In this document: piece after piece, positions 18,978 to 30,551 of the stretch
How positions within the stretch are numbered: the stretch's first letter is position 1
Layout of the letters: every line of letters starts with the position of its first letter
From: Helicobacter colisuis
GTDB lineage: Bacteria > Campylobacterota > Campylobacteria > Campylobacterales > Helicobacteraceae
Direction: 5' to 3'
Length of the DNA: 64,000 nt
Assembly (NCBI RefSeq): GCF_023646285.1
Contig: NZ_JAMOKX010000003.1
Coordinates: forward strand, 151,301 to 215,300
Notes under the pieces: generated by a model
Told to the model about the DNA's origin: nothing
Databases searched by the model: none
The model's input: only the letters and a program-made list of their open reading frames with translations
Translations under genes and position numbers: made by a program

Positions 18978-19550
18978 ATGTTTTTAATTGTAGGCTTAGG
19001 TAATATTGGCGAAAAATATAAAAATAATCGCCATAATATCGGCTTTTGCGTTGTTGATTCTTTGATTGCTTCTTTAAATGCTACTAAGCAATCTAGTAAA
19101 GATTTCTTTGGGGAGCTTTATAAGACTTCCCAAATCCTTCTTTTAAAGCCCTCAACTTTTATGAATCTTTCTGGAAAATCAGTTTTAAGTGTTAAAAATT
19201 TTTATAAAATAGACAAAATACTTGTGATTCATGATGATCTTGATTTGCCTTTTGGGGCAGTGCGATTTAAATTTGGCGGAGGCAGTGGCGGACACAATGG
19301 CTTAAAATCCATTGATGAATTGTGTGGTAAAGAGTATTATCGTTTGCGTTATGGGATTGGAAAACCCCTTTTGAAAAATCAAGTGATTGATTGGGTTTTA
19401 GGGGATTTTAGCAAAGAAGAATCAATAAAAAATGAAGAAATAATTAAACATTGCATTAAACCAGCATTGGAAATAGCAAAATTAGAGAATCCAAGTGAAT
19501 TGGCAAACAAAATTTCTAGTCTTTATACTTTAAATCCAAAAGATAAATAA
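18978..19550 (+). CDS. pth: Peptidyl-tRNA hydrolase
   Basis: A 190-residue Pth that releases peptides from stalled peptidyl-tRNA. The catalytic His is H19 in NNRHNIGF, and the conserved HDDLDLPFG block with the supporting Asp lies near residues 85-93. The FGGGSGGHNGLKS block is also present. Three bases follow rplY, and the next gene starts immediately after its stop, so the three are probably one transcript. Confidence 0.96.
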   Translation: MFLIVGLGNIGEKYKNNRHNIGFCVVDSLIASLNATKQSSKDFFGELYKTSQILLLKPSTFMNLSGKSVLSVKNFYKIDKILVIHDDLDLPFGAVRFKFGGGSGGHNGLKSIDELCGKEYYRLRYGIGKPLLKNQVIDWVLGDFSKEESIKNEEIIKHCIKPALEIAKLENPSELANKISSLYTLNPKDK

Positions 19551-20618
19551 ATGAATTTATTTTCGCGTTATATTATTACCTTATATTTAAAGTATTTTTT
19601 TATTCTTTTTGTATCGCTAGAATGTTTTTTTGTTTTAATTGATTTGGTGAAATACCTTGACGAATTGCCACAATCTGCAAATTTAATAGTTTTGCTCATT
19701 TTTTATGATTTTGTCTATGCAAGCAATTATATTTTGCCTCTTTCTTTGGTGTTGGCTCAGATTGTCTTAGTGATTTCTATGTTAAGAAATTCGCAATTTA
19801 CAGCATTTTTAGCACTTGGATATTCAAAGCTTAGAATCTTTTTGCCTATTTTTATGGTGTCATTTTTGATTACTTTATTATTTGTCTTACTAAATGCAAC
19901 TCCTTTTGCTTATGCTAAAGAAAGGGTGGATTTGATTATTGAGCGCGGATATTTGGGAAGTTACAAAAATGATTTATTTATCAAATACAATGATAATTAT
20001 ATTTATTTTGAAAAAGTTTTTCCTCTTTTAAAGACTGCAGAAAATGTTAAGGTTTATGAAGTCTTTAATAAGCAAGTTATTAAAATTATTGAAGCACCTA
20101 GAGCTGTTTTTATTCAAGATAAATGGAGATTGGAGAATGCTAAAATTACCACTCTTGATTCTAATCTTGAAATAGGCAAGAATCCTCTTAAAATTGAAGA
20201 GCAAAAGACTTATGAAACACTACAAGGCTTTAAACCTAAGATTTTAGATAATATCTATGAAAAGCAAGGTAGTATTTCTATTGTTGATGCATTAGAAGCA
20301 ATTTGGCTTTTAAAAGAGCAGGGGGTTAATACTCAAAAACTTCGTAGTTCTCTTTATAGTCTAATATTTTTTCCATTTTTTGCTCCCTTGGTGATGGTGT
20401 GTTTGGCTAGATTTACTCCAAACTCTAATCGTTATGCAAATATGAGCGGTATTACTTTGGGAATGATTCTTGGAGTTTTGATTGTATGGGGTGTATTTTT
20501 TAGTTTTTCTAGGCTCTCTATGAGTGGTTTTTTATTGCCAGAAGTTAGCATTATTTTGCCTATTGGAATTTTGGGTTTAGTGAGCTTATGGCTATTTTTA
20601 AGGTTATTTAAAGAATAA
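19551..20618 (+). CDS. LptF/LptG-family LPS export permease
   Basis: A 355-residue protein of the YjgP/YjgQ family with three N-terminal membrane helices, a periplasmic beta-jellyroll middle (about residues 125-260) and three C-terminal helices. LptF and LptG form the membrane part of the LptB2FG transporter that extracts LPS from the inner membrane. Sequence alone does not tell F from G. It abuts pth with no gap, which appears conserved in the genus. Confidence 0.85.
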   Translation: MNLFSRYIITLYLKYFFILFVSLECFFVLIDLVKYLDELPQSANLIVLLIFYDFVYASNYILPLSLVLAQIVLVISMLRNSQFTAFLALGYSKLRIFLPIFMVSFLITLLFVLLNATPFAYAKERVDLIIERGYLGSYKNDLFIKYNDNYIYFEKVFPLLKTAENVKVYEVFNKQVIKIIEAPRAVFIQDKWRLENAKITTLDSNLEIGKNPLKIEEQKTYETLQGFKPKILDNIYEKQGSISIVDALEAIWLLKEQGVNTQKLRSSLYSLIFFPFFAPLVMVCLARFTPNSNRYANMSGITLGMILGVLIVWGVFFSFSRLSMSGFLLPEVSIILPIGILGLVSLWLFLRLFKE

Positions 20619-20634
20619 TTAAAAAGGAGAAAAT

Positions 20635-22167
20635 ATGACGGCATTATTAAGTGTAAGTGATAAAAAAGGTATTGTTGAGTTTGCAAAAGGGCTTGTGAGC
20701 TTGGGTTATGAGATTTTATCTACAGGTGGAACTTTAAAAATCTTAAGAGAAAATGCGATTGAAGCACTAGAAGTGAGTGAATACACACAAAGCCCAGAAA
20801 TGTTTGATGGGCGCGTTAAGACATTGCATCCCAAGATTCATGGTGGAATATTGCATAGGCGTAATAATCAAGATGATAAACAAAAGGCTTTTGAATTTGG
20901 GATAAAAGACATTAGTTTGGTGTGTGTGAATCTTTATCCTTTTAAAGAAACGATTGAAAAAACAGAGGATTTTGGGGAAATTATAGAAAATATTGATATT
21001 GGTGGTCCATCAATGGTTAGGGCAGCAGCCAAGAATTTTGAATCAGTATTGATTGTAACGGATTGCAATGATTATGAAAGGGTGCTTGAAAAGCTTAAAG
21101 ACAAGCAAAATACTTTGGAGTTTCGTCAAGAGTTAATGATTAAAGCCTTTGAGCACACAGCAGCTTATGATTGTATGATTGCAAATTACATGAATAAACG
21201 TTTTAATCATGGCTTTGGCAAGAATCATTTTATTGCTGGGAGACTTGTAAGTCCTACAAGATATGGAGAGAATCCTCATCAAAAAGGAGCATATTATGAA
21301 TTTGGCAATTTCTACTCTAAGCACTTTAGAGCACTTAAAGGTGAGATTAGTTTTAATAATCTAACAGACATTAATAGCGCAGTTAAAATTGCTTCAAGCT
21401 TTGAAGATAAGCCTTGTGTATGTATTGTCAAACATGGGAATCCTTGTGGTTTTGCAATGAAAGAAAATGTCTTAGAATCATATGTTGCAGCTTTGAGATG
21501 TGATAATATTTCTGCTTATGGCGGTGTTGTTGCAGTTAATGGCGAAGTGGATGTGGATTTGGCTAATGAAATTAATAAGATTTTTATTGAAGTGTTAGTG
21601 GTGCCAAGTATCACAGAGGAAGCTTTGAGTGTTTTTGAAAATAAAAAAAAGATTAAAATCTTTGTTTGTGGTGGAGAGAAACTTTGTTTTCCAAAAGATG
21701 GGCAAGATTTTAAACATATTGAAGGAGGATTTGTTTTACAAGAAGCAGATAGCGTAGCGGCTAATGAAGTAGAAAATGCAAAATGCGTTAGTCAAAAACA
21801 AGCTACTAAAGAGCAAATGAAAGATTTGGAAATCGCCTATAAGGTGGCAAGCTTAGTAAAATCAAATTGTGTGGTATATGTTAAAGATTCTGCTATGGTA
21901 GCTGTTGGAATGGGAATGACAAGTCGCGTTGATGCTGCAAAGGCTGCCATTAGAAAAGCAGAAGAAATGGGAATTGATTTAAGGGGTTGTGTGTTAGCAA
22001 GTGAAGCGTTTTTTCCTTTTAAAGATAGCATAGAGGAAGCTTATAAAGTTGGTGTGAGTGCTGTGATTGAGCCAGGAGGAAGCATTCGCGATGAAGAGGT
22101 GATTGAATGTGCAAATCAAAAAGGTATGGCACTTTATTTTAGTGGATTTAGACATTTTTTACATTAA
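20635..22167 (+). CDS. purH: Bifunctional AICAR transformylase/IMP cyclohydrolase
   Basis: A 510-residue enzyme for the last two steps of IMP synthesis. The N-terminal MGS-like IMP cyclohydrolase domain (about residues 1-190) has LISTGGT-type [10 protein letters not shown] and [14 protein letters not shown]. The C-terminal AICAR transformylase domain has [12 protein letters not shown] and ends in [14 protein letters not shown], the family C-terminus. It has a good AAAAGGAG ribosome site. The 3' end overlaps the converging radical SAM gene by 20 nt. Confidence 0.96.
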   Translation: MTALLSVSDKKGIVEFAKGLVSLGYEILSTGGTLKILRENAIEALEVSEYTQSPEMFDGRVKTLHPKIHGGILHRRNNQDDKQKAFEFGIKDISLVCVNLYPFKETIEKTEDFGEIIENIDIGGPSMVRAAAKNFESVLIVTDCNDYERVLEKLKDKQNTLEFRQELMIKAFEHTAAYDCMIANYMNKRFNHGFGKNHFIAGRLVSPTRYGENPHQKGAYYEFGNFYSKHFRALKGEISFNNLTDINSAVKIASSFEDKPCVCIVKHGNPCGFAMKENVLESYVAALRCDNISAYGGVVAVNGEVDVDLANEINKIFIEVLVVPSITEEALSVFENKKKIKIFVCGGEKLCFPKDGQDFKHIEGGFVLQEADSVAANEVENAKCVSQKQATKEQMKDLEIAYKVASLVKSNCVVYVKDSAMVAVGMGMTSRVDAAKAAIRKAEEMGIDLRGCVLASEAFFPFKDSIEEAYKVGVSAVIEPGGSIRDEEVIECANQKGMALYFSGFRHFLH

Positions 22168-23017
22168 GATTAGCAAGATAATCGGGGTAGCTGCAGTGCT
22201 GACAAAGCTCCTCGATTCTCACTCCATTTTTAAAACCTTCAACTAGCTTTTTTAGGCGTGGATTTTCTAGAATCTTTAGCATTGAATCTTGAAAGAGATT
22301 GCCAAAATTAATCACTCCTTTAGTATCAAAACAACAAGGCACTACATCACCATTGCACAAAATACCAAGCTGCTTACTACCACCATAGCAAAACCCATTT
22401 TGTGAGATTATTTGAGATTCTAAGCTAACCCATTCAAAAAAAGGCTGCTCAAGTAGATGGATTTTGTAAGCTAAGCGCGTTTTTGGTGTTGTAATGGGAG
22501 TTTGAAAAAAATTATACAAAACTTGATAGATAGGGGAATTTTTAAGCGGTGGAGTAAAATCTTTTTTGAGATTCCAAAGCCTTAAATTAATAAATTTTTC
22601 ACTTTTTATTGCTTGGTGCTTGAAGAGCAGAGCTAAGATAGGGCTAAGATAGGATTTAAGATTAATTTGTTTTTTTTGATAAAGAGAGCTTGTGAGCGAA
22701 ATGTTAATTTGATGAACGCAAGAGTTTTGCAAAAGAAGATTGATTTTTTTGTTATTTAGGTAAAAACCGCTAGTTGTAATGTCAATTTTAAGTTGATAGG
22801 TTGTTGCGATTTTAAGATATGATTCAAGATTATCAAGTGTTAGTGGATCTCCCAAAATATGCAAAGCGCACAAATGTGTAAAAGGAGCAATTTCACTGCA
22901 TATTTTTTCAAAATTTTTTAAATCCATAGAATCTTTGGCTTTGTTAGGTGTGCAAAAGGAGCAAGAAAGCCCACAAAAATTTGTGATTTCAATAAAAATT
23001 TTTTGAAAGGGCTTCAC
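22148..23017 (-). CDS. Radical SAM protein with SPASM-type C-terminus
   Basis: A 289-residue protein with the radical SAM cluster motif C15-x3-C19-x2-C22 ([12 protein letters not shown]). The C-terminal half holds more cysteines (CNGDVVPCC near 226-235 and CQHC at 272-275), typical of SPASM domains that bind extra Fe-S clusters. Such enzymes modify peptides, nucleic acids or cofactors by radical chemistry; the substrate here is unknown. Its start overlaps the stop of the LolC/E permease gene by one base, so it may be co-expressed with it. No peptide-maturation precursor gene is evident next to it. Confidence 0.8.
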   Translation of the reverse strand: MKPFQKIFIEITNFCGLSCSFCTPNKAKDSMDLKNFEKICSEIAPFTHLCALHILGDPLTLDNLESYLKIATTYQLKIDITTSGFYLNNKKINLLLQNSCVHQINISLTSSLYQKKQINLKSYLSPILALLFKHQAIKSEKFINLRLWNLKKDFTPPLKNSPIYQVLYNFFQTPITTPKTRLAYKIHLLEQPFFEWVSLESQIISQNGFCYGGSKQLGILCNGDVVPCCFDTKGVINFGNLFQDSMLKILENPRLKKLVEGFKNGVRIEELCQHCSYPDYLANLNVKNV

Positions 23018-24237
23018 TATTCGTTACGCAAAACTTCCAAAGGATTAATTTGAGTAGCTTTTTTGGCTGGATAATAAGAAGAAAAGAAAACAATCGCAAA
23101 AGAGCCACACAAAATTAAAAATAAATCAAGCAAGGAAAGTTCTAAGGGTAGTTTTGAACTCCCATAAACATCTGCAGGTAGTGAAATAATAGGGAAGCTT
23201 GAAAGCAAGTAAAGAATGATAAAAGCCAAAATACTACCACAGATAATGCCGCTAACACCTATGAAATTTCCCAAATAAAGAAAAGTTTTTTGGATTTCTT
23301 TAGAGCTTGCTCCCATAGTGAGCAATAGGGCAATTTCTCGCCTTCTATTCATAACAGTCATCAAAAGAGAGCTGATGATATTAAGAGAAGCCACTAGAAT
23401 AATTAGCATTAAAACAATAAATAGTGCGCGTTTTTCTAGCGCTAAGGCTGCAAAAAAGTTTCCATTTTGTTCCCACCAGCCAACGATTCGCATTTGCGGA
23501 TATGATTCTTGGAGAGAAATAATATCTTTTTGTGGATTGTTGGAGTGAATGTGAATGCCATCATAAGTATCTTGAGGGAGATTTTTGATAATTTGCATTG
23601 CTTCAAGGCTGGTATAAATATAGCCCTTATCATAAGCAATCAATCCTGATTGAAAGAAGCCATCTACCACAAAGCGCTTCATAGTAGGGCTTAGTTGGAT
23701 TGCATTGGGAATAAAATCAGTAAAAATCAAAAGTAAATTTGATTGATAATCAAGCCCATAAGAATCTTTAAGGCTTTTGCCAATAATCACACTAAAGATT
23801 TCTTTGGATTGATTTTGGTGCTGTTGGGATTGGAGATAGGCTTCTTTAAAAATGGGATTAATTTTGCTTTCAAGATTAAAATCCACTCCAAAAACCATAG
23901 CACCTTCCATACGATTCCCTATTTTTGAAATCGCTTGAGTTTGGATAAAGGGGCTAAATTGTAGTTGCGGAAAATTGTTTTGCAAATCTTCTAAAGTTTT
24001 TTTGGTGATTTTTTCTGGACTACCTTGAATCATAGTGAGTGGATAATTCATAATAAAGAGTTTGCGCTCAAATTCTTTGTCAAATCCATTCATAAGTGCC
24101 ATTGCAACAATTAAAACCATAACTCCAATACAAACCCCTAAAAATGCTAAAATAGCGGCAATAGAGATGAATGGCTGGTGTTTATTAAATCGTAAATAAC
24201 GGAATAACAAAAAAGAAATGATTCCTTTTTGTGTCAT
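23017..24237 (-). CDS. Lipoprotein-releasing ABC permease, LolC/LolE type
   Basis: A 406-residue MacB/FtsX-type permease: one N-terminal membrane helix (about residues 25-50), a large periplasmic domain, and three C-terminal helices (about 270-400). The conserved ends [18 protein letters not shown] and [15 protein letters not shown] match LolC/E. It releases outer-membrane lipoproteins to the LolA chaperone, whose gene is at 28535. The start overlaps the secA stop by 4 nt. The LolD ATPase is elsewhere. Confidence 0.87.
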   Translation of the reverse strand: MTQKGIISFLLFRYLRFNKHQPFISIAAILAFLGVCIGVMVLIVAMALMNGFDKEFERKLFIMNYPLTMIQGSPEKITKKTLEDLQNNFPQLQFSPFIQTQAISKIGNRMEGAMVFGVDFNLESKINPIFKEAYLQSQQHQNQSKEIFSVIIGKSLKDSYGLDYQSNLLLIFTDFIPNAIQLSPTMKRFVVDGFFQSGLIAYDKGYIYTSLEAMQIIKNLPQDTYDGIHIHSNNPQKDIISLQESYPQMRIVGWWEQNGNFFAALALEKRALFIVLMLIILVASLNIISSLLMTVMNRRREIALLLTMGASSKEIQKTFLYLGNFIGVSGIICGSILAFIILYLLSSFPIISLPADVYGSSKLPLELSLLDLFLILCGSFAIVFFSSYYPAKKATQINPLEVLRNE

Positions 24238-26792
24238 TTGGCAAAAACTCCTTTTTTAGGACCACTCATTCCGCAACAATTTTTGTATTTTTTACCACTG
24301 CCACAAGGGCAAGGCTCATTTCTAATGGGCTTCTTTTTAAAAATTGGGGGATTTTCGTGATTAGTTTTCAAGTTTTGATTGCTATTGTTAAGCTTTTGTA
24401 GGGCGTTTTTGGCTTCCTCTTCACTCTCTTGATTTGTTTTAAGCTGCACTTTATAGAGCATTTTAATAGTAGTGTATTTGATTTGACCTACTAATTCCAA
24501 AAAGAGATTGTAGCTTTCTTTTTTGTATTCTACTAAAGGATCTTTTTGGTTATATCCACGCAATCCTATGCCAGTTTTGAGTGTGTCCATCACATATAAG
24601 TGATCTCGCCATAAATTATCTAAAGTTTGCAAATAAACAAGCTTTTCAATTTCGATTCGAGTTTGACTATCTAAAATTGACATTTTCTTATCATAAATTT
24701 GCTTCATTTTTTCATCAATTAAGGTTTCAAAGTTATTGTTTTTTTGATAGGAATCTTTTAATTCTTGGATGTCAAGTGTTACATTAAAGTCTTCCAAAGC
24801 CATAGCGCAAAGCGATTCTAAATTATCAAAATCATTAAACACTTCAGCTTTTTCTAAAAGCATTGTAATAGCATCATGGCGATTTTCAATGATTTTATGT
24901 GAGACATCTTGTGTTGGGTTTAGCAATTCATTTCTTAAGCGATAAATAGCTTTTCTTTGTTCATTTGCGACATCATCGTATTCCAACAAATGTTTTCTAG
25001 CTTCAAAATGCATACTTTCAACTTTCTTTTGGGCATTTTCTACAGATCGCGTTACAAGCTTTGATTCAATATGCTCTCCATCATCAAGCCCTAATTTATC
25101 CATAATGTTTTTAATCTTGTCACTACCAAAAATACGCAACAAAGGATCTTCTAAACTCAAATAAAATTGACTAGTCCCAGGATCACCTTGTCTTCCGCTT
25201 CTACCGCGCAATTGATTGTCAATTCTGCGCGATTCGTGTCTCTCTGTCCCTATAATATAAAGTCCGCCAAGCTCCCTTACTTCATCATTGATTTTTATAT
25301 CCACACCACGCCCTGCCATATTTGTGGCAATCGTTACAGCTCCCTTGTTTCCAGCATCTTTGATAATTTCAGCTTCTTGAGCGTGATTTTTAGCATTTAA
25401 CACAGAATGTGGAATTCTTTTGGATTTAAGCAAATCGTGAATCTTTTCGCTTTTTTCAATGGAAGCTGTTCCAACTAAAATTGGTTGCCCCTTTTTGTTT
25501 AATTCAATGATTTTTTCTACAAGCGCGTTAAATTTCTCCCTTTCGGTTTTGTAGATTAAATCATTCAAATCCTTTCTTTTAATAGGAAGGTTTGTAGGAA
25601 TTGAGACAACTTCAAGATTGTAAATTTGTAAAAATTCACTCGCTTCAGTTTGTGCAGTTCCTGTCATACCAGCAAGTTTTTGATAAAGCCTAAAATAGTT
25701 TTGATAGGTAATATCTGCAAGTGTTTGGGATTCTTCTTTGATTTTGACGCCTTCTTTGGCTTCTAGGGCTTGATGTAATCCTTCACTAAAGCGTCTCCCT
25801 TCACTAAGTCTCCCTGTAAATTCATCTACTATAACAACTTCTCCATCGCGTAAGACATAATCTTTGTCTTTTTTGAAAAGTTTATTGGCTTTAAGGGCTT
25901 GATCTAGGTGATGAGCAAGAATCGCATTATCAACACTATAAAGATTATCAATTTCAAAAAGTTTTTCTGCGTGGTTGATTCCACTTTCTGTGAGTAGAAT
26001 CACTTTGTTTTTTTCATCAATAGTATAATCTTCATTTTCTTTGAACTTTAAGGCAACATTATTAGCAATTTCATAGTTTTTTAAGACGCGGTTTGCTGGT
26101 CCAGAGATGATAAGAGGTGTCCTTGCTTCATCAATAAGAATTGAATCTACTTCATCAACGATAGCAAAATAATGCTCTTTTTGCACTTTTTGATTAAAGT
26201 CGTATTTCATATTGTCGCGCAAATAATCAAAACCAAATTCATTATTTGTTCCATAAGTAATATCACAAGAATATTGAGCTAAGCGGTGCGAATCATCATA
26301 AATTCCGCTTACAATTACTCCCACACTATATCCTAAAAATTCATAAAGTGGTCGCATTGTTTCTGCATCTCGTTGCGCAAGATAATCATTTACTGTTATG
26401 ATATGCACACCCTTTCCTAGCATCGCATTAAGGCAAACAGGCAAAGTAGCAACTAATGTTTTTCCTTCCCCTGTTTTCATTTCTGCAATCTTACCTTCGT
26501 GTAAAACCATTCCACCAATAAGCTGGACATCAAAATGTCGCATATTTAAAACCCTTTTGCTAGCCTCACGCGTGATTGCAAAGGACTGATAAAGAATTTT
26601 GTTCAACTCTTCTTGTGGATTCTTGGAAGCTTGGACTTGATTTTTGAGCTCTTGAAATGAATTTTTAAGCTCTTCATCACTTAAAGTAGCATATTTTGAT
26701 TCAAGCTCGTTGATTTTTTTAATTTGTCTTTTATAATGCCCAATTAACCGGTCATTTTTACTATTTAGAATCTTTTTAATTAGTGAAAACAT
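24234..26792 (-). CDS. secA: Preprotein translocase ATPase SecA
   Basis: An 852-residue motor that drives secretion through SecYEG. Walker A is KTGEGKT (GEGKT, residues 108-112), followed by the DEAD-like [16 protein letters not shown] block, helicase blocks GRGVDIK and RQGDPG, and the C-terminal SEC-C zinc site (C828, C830, C839, C840). Length is normal. It is the first gene of a minus-strand set with lolC/E and the radical SAM gene. The 126-nt upstream gap to hemE holds divergent promoters. Confidence 0.97.
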   Translation of the reverse strand: MFSLIKKILNSKNDRLIGHYKRQIKKINELESKYATLSDEELKNSFQELKNQVQASKNPQEELNKILYQSFAITREASKRVLNMRHFDVQLIGGMVLHEGKIAEMKTGEGKTLVATLPVCLNAMLGKGVHIITVNDYLAQRDAETMRPLYEFLGYSVGVIVSGIYDDSHRLAQYSCDITYGTNNEFGFDYLRDNMKYDFNQKVQKEHYFAIVDEVDSILIDEARTPLIISGPANRVLKNYEIANNVALKFKENEDYTIDEKNKVILLTESGINHAEKLFEIDNLYSVDNAILAHHLDQALKANKLFKKDKDYVLRDGEVVIVDEFTGRLSEGRRFSEGLHQALEAKEGVKIKEESQTLADITYQNYFRLYQKLAGMTGTAQTEASEFLQIYNLEVVSIPTNLPIKRKDLNDLIYKTEREKFNALVEKIIELNKKGQPILVGTASIEKSEKIHDLLKSKRIPHSVLNAKNHAQEAEIIKDAGNKGAVTIATNMAGRGVDIKINDEVRELGGLYIIGTERHESRRIDNQLRGRSGRQGDPGTSQFYLSLEDPLLRIFGSDKIKNIMDKLGLDDGEHIESKLVTRSVENAQKKVESMHFEARKHLLEYDDVANEQRKAIYRLRNELLNPTQDVSHKIIENRHDAITMLLEKAEVFNDFDNLESLCAMALEDFNVTLDIQELKDSYQKNNNFETLIDEKMKQIYDKKMSILDSQTRIEIEKLVYLQTLDNLWRDHLYVMDTLKTGIGLRGYNQKDPLVEYKKESYNLFLELVGQIKYTTIKMLYKVQLKTNQESEEEAKNALQKLNNSNQNLKTNHENPPIFKKKPIRNEPCPCGSGKKYKNCCGMSGPKKGVFAK

Positions 26793-26918
26793 TTACTCCA
26801 ACCTTAGCTTCAATTTTTGTCTAAAGCTTTATAAAATAAAAAATAATTTCAAAAATTTTAGCATAAATGGAATTTTACTTAGATAAAATGCGAAAAATAT
26901 TTTAGGTAAAGGAAAAAA

Positions 26919-27938
26919 ATGATTTTTATTGATGCGTGTTTTGGTAGAGAGACCCCTTACACACCTGTTTGGTTTATGCGACAAGCAGGGAGATATTTAA
27001 GTGAGTATAGAGAAACAAGAAAGCAAGCGGGCGATTTTTTATCCCTTTGCAAGAATCCTAAACTAGCTTCAGAAGTTACCTTACAACCCATAGAGATTTT
27101 AGGAGTTGATGCGGCAATTCTTTTTAGTGATATTTTAGTGGTGCCAATGGAAATGGGAATGGAGCTTGGATTTTTTGCTGGAGAAGGTCCGAAGTTTGCA
27201 CAAACTATTCAAAGCGATAAAGATTTAAAAGGGCTTAGTCAAGATTCGCATTTATCGCTAAATTATGTCTATGACACGATTTCAATGACGCGTCAAAAAC
27301 TTGCTAAAGACAAAGCATTAATTGGATTTTGTGGAGCACCTTGGACTTTGGCAACTTATATGATAGAAGGGCAGGGAAGCAAGACTTATAATGAAACCAA
27401 AAAATTACTTTATTCTAATCCGCAATTTTTGCATAATTTACTAGAGCTAATTACACACAATCTCAAAAATTATCTTGAATCGCAGATTAAAGCAGGAGTG
27501 AATGCGGTAATGATTTTTGATTCTTGGGCAGCGGCTTTAGAGGAATCAATGTATTTGGAGTTTGGATTTGAATATTGTAAAAAAATCGCTTCTTTTATCA
27601 AGCAAAAATACCCAGAAATACCAGTTATTTTATTTCCTAAAGGAATTTCGGGCTATTTAGATAAAATTGATGGAGAATTTGATGTTTTTGGCGTGGATTG
27701 GAGTACTCCACTAAGAATTGCTAAAGGGAAATTGGGAGATAAATATGTTTTGCAGGGTAATTTAGAGCCTTGTAGAATATATGATGAAAAATCAATGCTT
27801 GAGGGCGCTAAGGAAATCTTAAATTTAATGCAAGGCAAAAGGCATATTTTTAATTTGGGGCATGGAATGCTACCAGATTTACCGCGAGAAAATGCCATTA
27901 AATTAGTTGATTTTATTCATCAATATCATTTTAAATAA
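26919..27938 (+). CDS. hemE: Uroporphyrinogen decarboxylase
   Basis: A 339-residue enzyme that decarboxylates uroporphyrinogen III to coproporphyrinogen III in haem synthesis. The N-terminal signature [13 protein letters not shown] carries the substrate-binding Arg residues, and [15 protein letters not shown] has the catalytic Asp. The C-terminal [10 protein letters not shown] is also family-typical. A TAAAGG ribosome site precedes the start. Confidence 0.95.
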   Translation: MIFIDACFGRETPYTPVWFMRQAGRYLSEYRETRKQAGDFLSLCKNPKLASEVTLQPIEILGVDAAILFSDILVVPMEMGMELGFFAGEGPKFAQTIQSDKDLKGLSQDSHLSLNYVYDTISMTRQKLAKDKALIGFCGAPWTLATYMIEGQGSKTYNETKKLLYSNPQFLHNLLELITHNLKNYLESQIKAGVNAVMIFDSWAAALEESMYLEFGFEYCKKIASFIKQKYPEIPVILFPKGISGYLDKIDGEFDVFGVDWSTPLRIAKGKLGDKYVLQGNLEPCRIYDEKSMLEGAKEILNLMQGKRHIFNLGHGMLPDLPRENAIKLVDFIHQYHFK

Positions 27939-28017
27939 AAACAATCTAATTGTAGAGGCTTCTTTAAGTGGATTGTCGCTATAATAAAATAATTTTAATT
28001 TGTAAAGGAATAGTATT

Positions 28018-28533
28018 TTGGAAGCATTGCGTATCATTTTTGAAAAGTTAATGTGGAATGCCCGTTTATTTATTATCTTTGCTGTCGTTCTATCTTTAAT
28101 TGGAGCTATTTTACTTTTTGTTGTGGCAAGTGTGGATATTATCAAAGCAGCTAAAAATACTTTTTTGTATTATATGCATCTTTTGCCTGCAGGATCAGAT
28201 ATTCATACTATTTTGCTCAATACCATTATTATGGCAATTGATTTGTATTTAATTGCAGTAGTATTGTTAATTTTTGCCTTTGGATTATATGAGCTTTTTA
28301 TTTGTAAAATTCAAATCAAAGATGAAAGTAGCTCTAAGGTCTTAGAGATTCATACGCTTGATCAACTCAAAGATAAATTAGCTAAAGTGATTGTAATGGC
28401 ACTAATTGTAGCCTTTTTCTCTAAAGTTCTTAATATGGGAATGAAAAATACACAAGATATGTTATATTTTGCTATCTCTATTTTAGCTTTATCAATTGGT
28501 TTGTATTTTTTGCATAAAGATTCAAAGCATTAA
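28018..28533 (+). CDS. UPF0114/YqhA-family membrane protein
   Basis: A 171-residue protein beginning with a TTG start (GTAAAGGA site seven bases upstream). It has four hydrophobic segments (about residues 20-42, 62-85, 125-145, 150-165) and the YqhA-family pattern IDLYLIAVVLLIFAFGLYELF in the middle. The role is unknown; members are conserved inner-membrane proteins. It is adjacent to lolA, whose start lies 2 nt after its stop. Confidence 0.8.
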   Translation: MEALRIIFEKLMWNARLFIIFAVVLSLIGAILLFVVASVDIIKAAKNTFLYYMHLLPAGSDIHTILLNTIIMAIDLYLIAVVLLIFAFGLYELFICKIQIKDESSSKVLEIHTLDQLKDKLAKVIVMALIVAFFSKVLNMGMKNTQDMLYFAISILALSIGLYFLHKDSKH

Positions 28534-28534
28534 A

Positions 28535-29056
28535 ATGTTGTTAAGATTTTTATTGATATTTTTTCTTTACTTAAGCTCTCTAAATGCACAAGAAATTAAG
28601 GCATTGCAATCTATGCAAGCCTATTTTACTCAAAGGCTTATCACTCAAGACAACACCCTTCTTTATAAAGGAGAGTTCTTTGCTCTTGCGCCACATTTTG
28701 TGCTTTGGAAATATAAAAGCCCCATCCCCAAAGAGATTTATATTAATAAAGATTTAATGATTATCTATGAGCCAAAGCTAGAACAAGCTATTTATAGCAC
28801 CTTAAAAGAGAATCTGGATATTTTAACTTTGATTAAAAAAGCCAAATTTATTAAAGAAAATCACTACATAGCAGAACTTTTGGGACAAAAATATTATTTA
28901 TTCTTTGAGGAAGGCATTTTAAAGCAAATTTCTTTTGTGGATGCAGTGGGGAATTCTGTTGAGATTCTTTTTGAAAATATACAAACTAATCATTCAATTA
29001 ATCCAGAAATTTTTAAATTCAAGCCAACAAGCAATCTTGATATTCTTTATAATTAA
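28535..29056 (+). CDS. lolA: Periplasmic lipoprotein carrier LolA
   Basis: A 173-residue LolA-like protein with a signal peptide (LLRFLLIFFLYLSSLNA). The open frame extends 13 codons upstream, but that part is the shadow of the previous gene and the ATG at 28535 directly precedes the signal peptide. The mature part has the LolA beta pattern (MQAYFTQRLI, LLYKGEFFALAPHFVLWKY). It ferries lipoproteins from LolC/D/E to the outer membrane; LolB is commonly absent in this phylum. It fits the LolC/E gene at 23-24 kb. Confidence 0.85.
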   Translation: MLLRFLLIFFLYLSSLNAQEIKALQSMQAYFTQRLITQDNTLLYKGEFFALAPHFVLWKYKSPIPKEIYINKDLMIIYEPKLEQAIYSTLKENLDILTLIKKAKFIKENHYIAELLGQKYYLFFEEGILKQISFVDAVGNSVEILFENIQTNHSINPEIFKFKPTSNLDILYN

Positions 29057-29122
29057 CTTTTTAGTAGAAATGTGTAAAAAAATAGCAATAGCCTTTTTTT
29101 TCTCCCAAAAATTAATTTTTTT

Positions 29123-29151
29123 TTGACTTTTATCAAAAAGTGCATTACAAT
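29123..29151 (+). promoter_or_regulatory. Sigma-70 promoter of gltA
   Basis: TTGACT (29123-29128) and TACAAT (29146-29151) are exactly 17 bases apart, about 35 nt before the start. Both boxes are close to consensus. This is one of the best -35/-10 pairs in the window. Confidence 0.75.
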
Positions 29152-29186
29152 ACTTAGTGATCAAGAAAATAATTTAAGGAGTGAAT

Positions 29187-30470
29187 ATGGCAACAATAAC
29201 GCTAATCAATAACGAAACTGGTGAAAAATTTGATTTTGATTTAATAGAATGTACAAGAGGACCCAAAGCGGTTGATTTTAGTAAATTATTTGAAAGAACT
29301 AATATTTTTTCTTATGATCCAGGATATGGTTCTACCGCAGGTTGTGAATCAACTATTAGCTATGTTGATGGTAAAAATGGTAAATTACTTTATAAGGGCA
29401 TACCTATTGAAGATATTGTAAAAAAATATAAATTTACTGATGTTGCAAAGCTACTTATTACAGGCGAAGCCCCTAAAGATGAAAAGGAATCAAAAGAATT
29501 TGATTTGGAATTGCGACACCGATCGTTTTTGCACGAAGGGTTGATTAATATTTTTAGTGCCTTTCCTGATAATGCCCATCCAATGGCAAATTTAAGTTCT
29601 GCAGTGGCAGCATTATCTACTTTTCATTTTGATCATAGGGATATGGATGATGAGGGAGACTATCAAACAATGGCGCGTAGAATCATTGCAAAAATTACTA
29701 CTTTAGTAGCCTTTTCTTATCGTAATTCTATCGGAGCACCTTTGATTTATCCAGATATTGAGCGGGGTTATGTGGAGAATTTCTTATATATGTTGCGCGC
29801 TTATCCGGGTGGAAAGCTCAAACATACCTTAAATGGTAGTGAAGAGATTTCTGATCTAGAAGTTGAAGCGCTTGATAAAATCTTTATACTTCATGCTGAT
29901 CATGGTCAAAACGCTTCAACAACAACCGTTCGTAATGTTGCCTCTACGGGTGTGCATCCTTATGCAGCGATTTCTGCTGGAATTAATGCGCTTTGGGGAC
30001 CTGCTCATGGTGGTGCAAATGAAAAGGTTTTGGTGCAACTTGAAGAAATCGGAGATGTAAAAAATGTAGATAAGTTTATCGCACGCGTTAAAGACAAAAG
30101 TGATCCATTTAGGTTAATGGGCTTTGGACATCGTGTTTATAAAAGCTATGATCCACGCGCAAAAGCAATCAAAGCACTCAAAGATGAGCTTAATCAAAAG
30201 GGTATTAAAATGGACGCAAGATTGAGTGAGATTGCCGAAAAACTAGAAGAAGTGGCTTTGAATGATGATTATTTCAAAGAAAGAAATTTATATCCAAATG
30301 TAGATTTTTATAGTGGAATTATTTTAACAGCACTTAAGATTCCAGTTGCATTATTTACGCCAATTTTTGTTATAGGAAGAATGCCAGGTTGGTGCGCACA
30401 AGTAATGGAACATATTAAAAATCCACACGCAAGAATCACACGACCAAGACAGGTTTATTTGGGAAAATAA
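29187..30470 (+). CDS. gltA: Citrate synthase
   Basis: A 427-residue type II citrate synthase that condenses oxaloacetate and acetyl-CoA. The conserved blocks [10 protein letters not shown] (catalytic His), GPAHGGANE and GFGHRVYK are intact. An in-frame GTG sits two codons upstream, but the ATG at 29187 is six bases after AAGGA and is preferred. Its own strong promoter lies upstream and a hairpin terminator downstream, so it looks monocistronic. Together with mqo it supplies and uses oxaloacetate. Confidence 0.96.
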   Translation: MATITLINNETGEKFDFDLIECTRGPKAVDFSKLFERTNIFSYDPGYGSTAGCESTISYVDGKNGKLLYKGIPIEDIVKKYKFTDVAKLLITGEAPKDEKESKEFDLELRHRSFLHEGLINIFSAFPDNAHPMANLSSAVAALSTFHFDHRDMDDEGDYQTMARRIIAKITTLVAFSYRNSIGAPLIYPDIERGYVENFLYMLRAYPGGKLKHTLNGSEEISDLEVEALDKIFILHADHGQNASTTTVRNVASTGVHPYAAISAGINALWGPAHGGANEKVLVQLEEIGDVKNVDKFIARVKDKSDPFRLMGFGHRVYKSYDPRAKAIKALKDELNQKGIKMDARLSEIAEKLEEVALNDDYFKERNLYPNVDFYSGIILTALKIPVALFTPIFVIGRMPGWCAQVMEHIKNPHARITRPRQVYLGK

Positions 30471-30480
30471 TTTAAAAATA

Positions 30481-30507
30481 CCCTTAGGGTAAGGGCAATT
30501 TTATTTT
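30481..30507 (+). terminator. Intrinsic terminator after gltA
   Basis: CCCTTA-GGG-TAAGGG forms a 6-bp stem with a 3-nt loop, followed by CAATTTTATTTT. It starts 11 nt after the gltA stop. Confidence 0.65.
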
Positions 30508-30551
30508 GGGTTTGCTAAGATACGAAAATATTTTAAAACTAGGGAATATCA

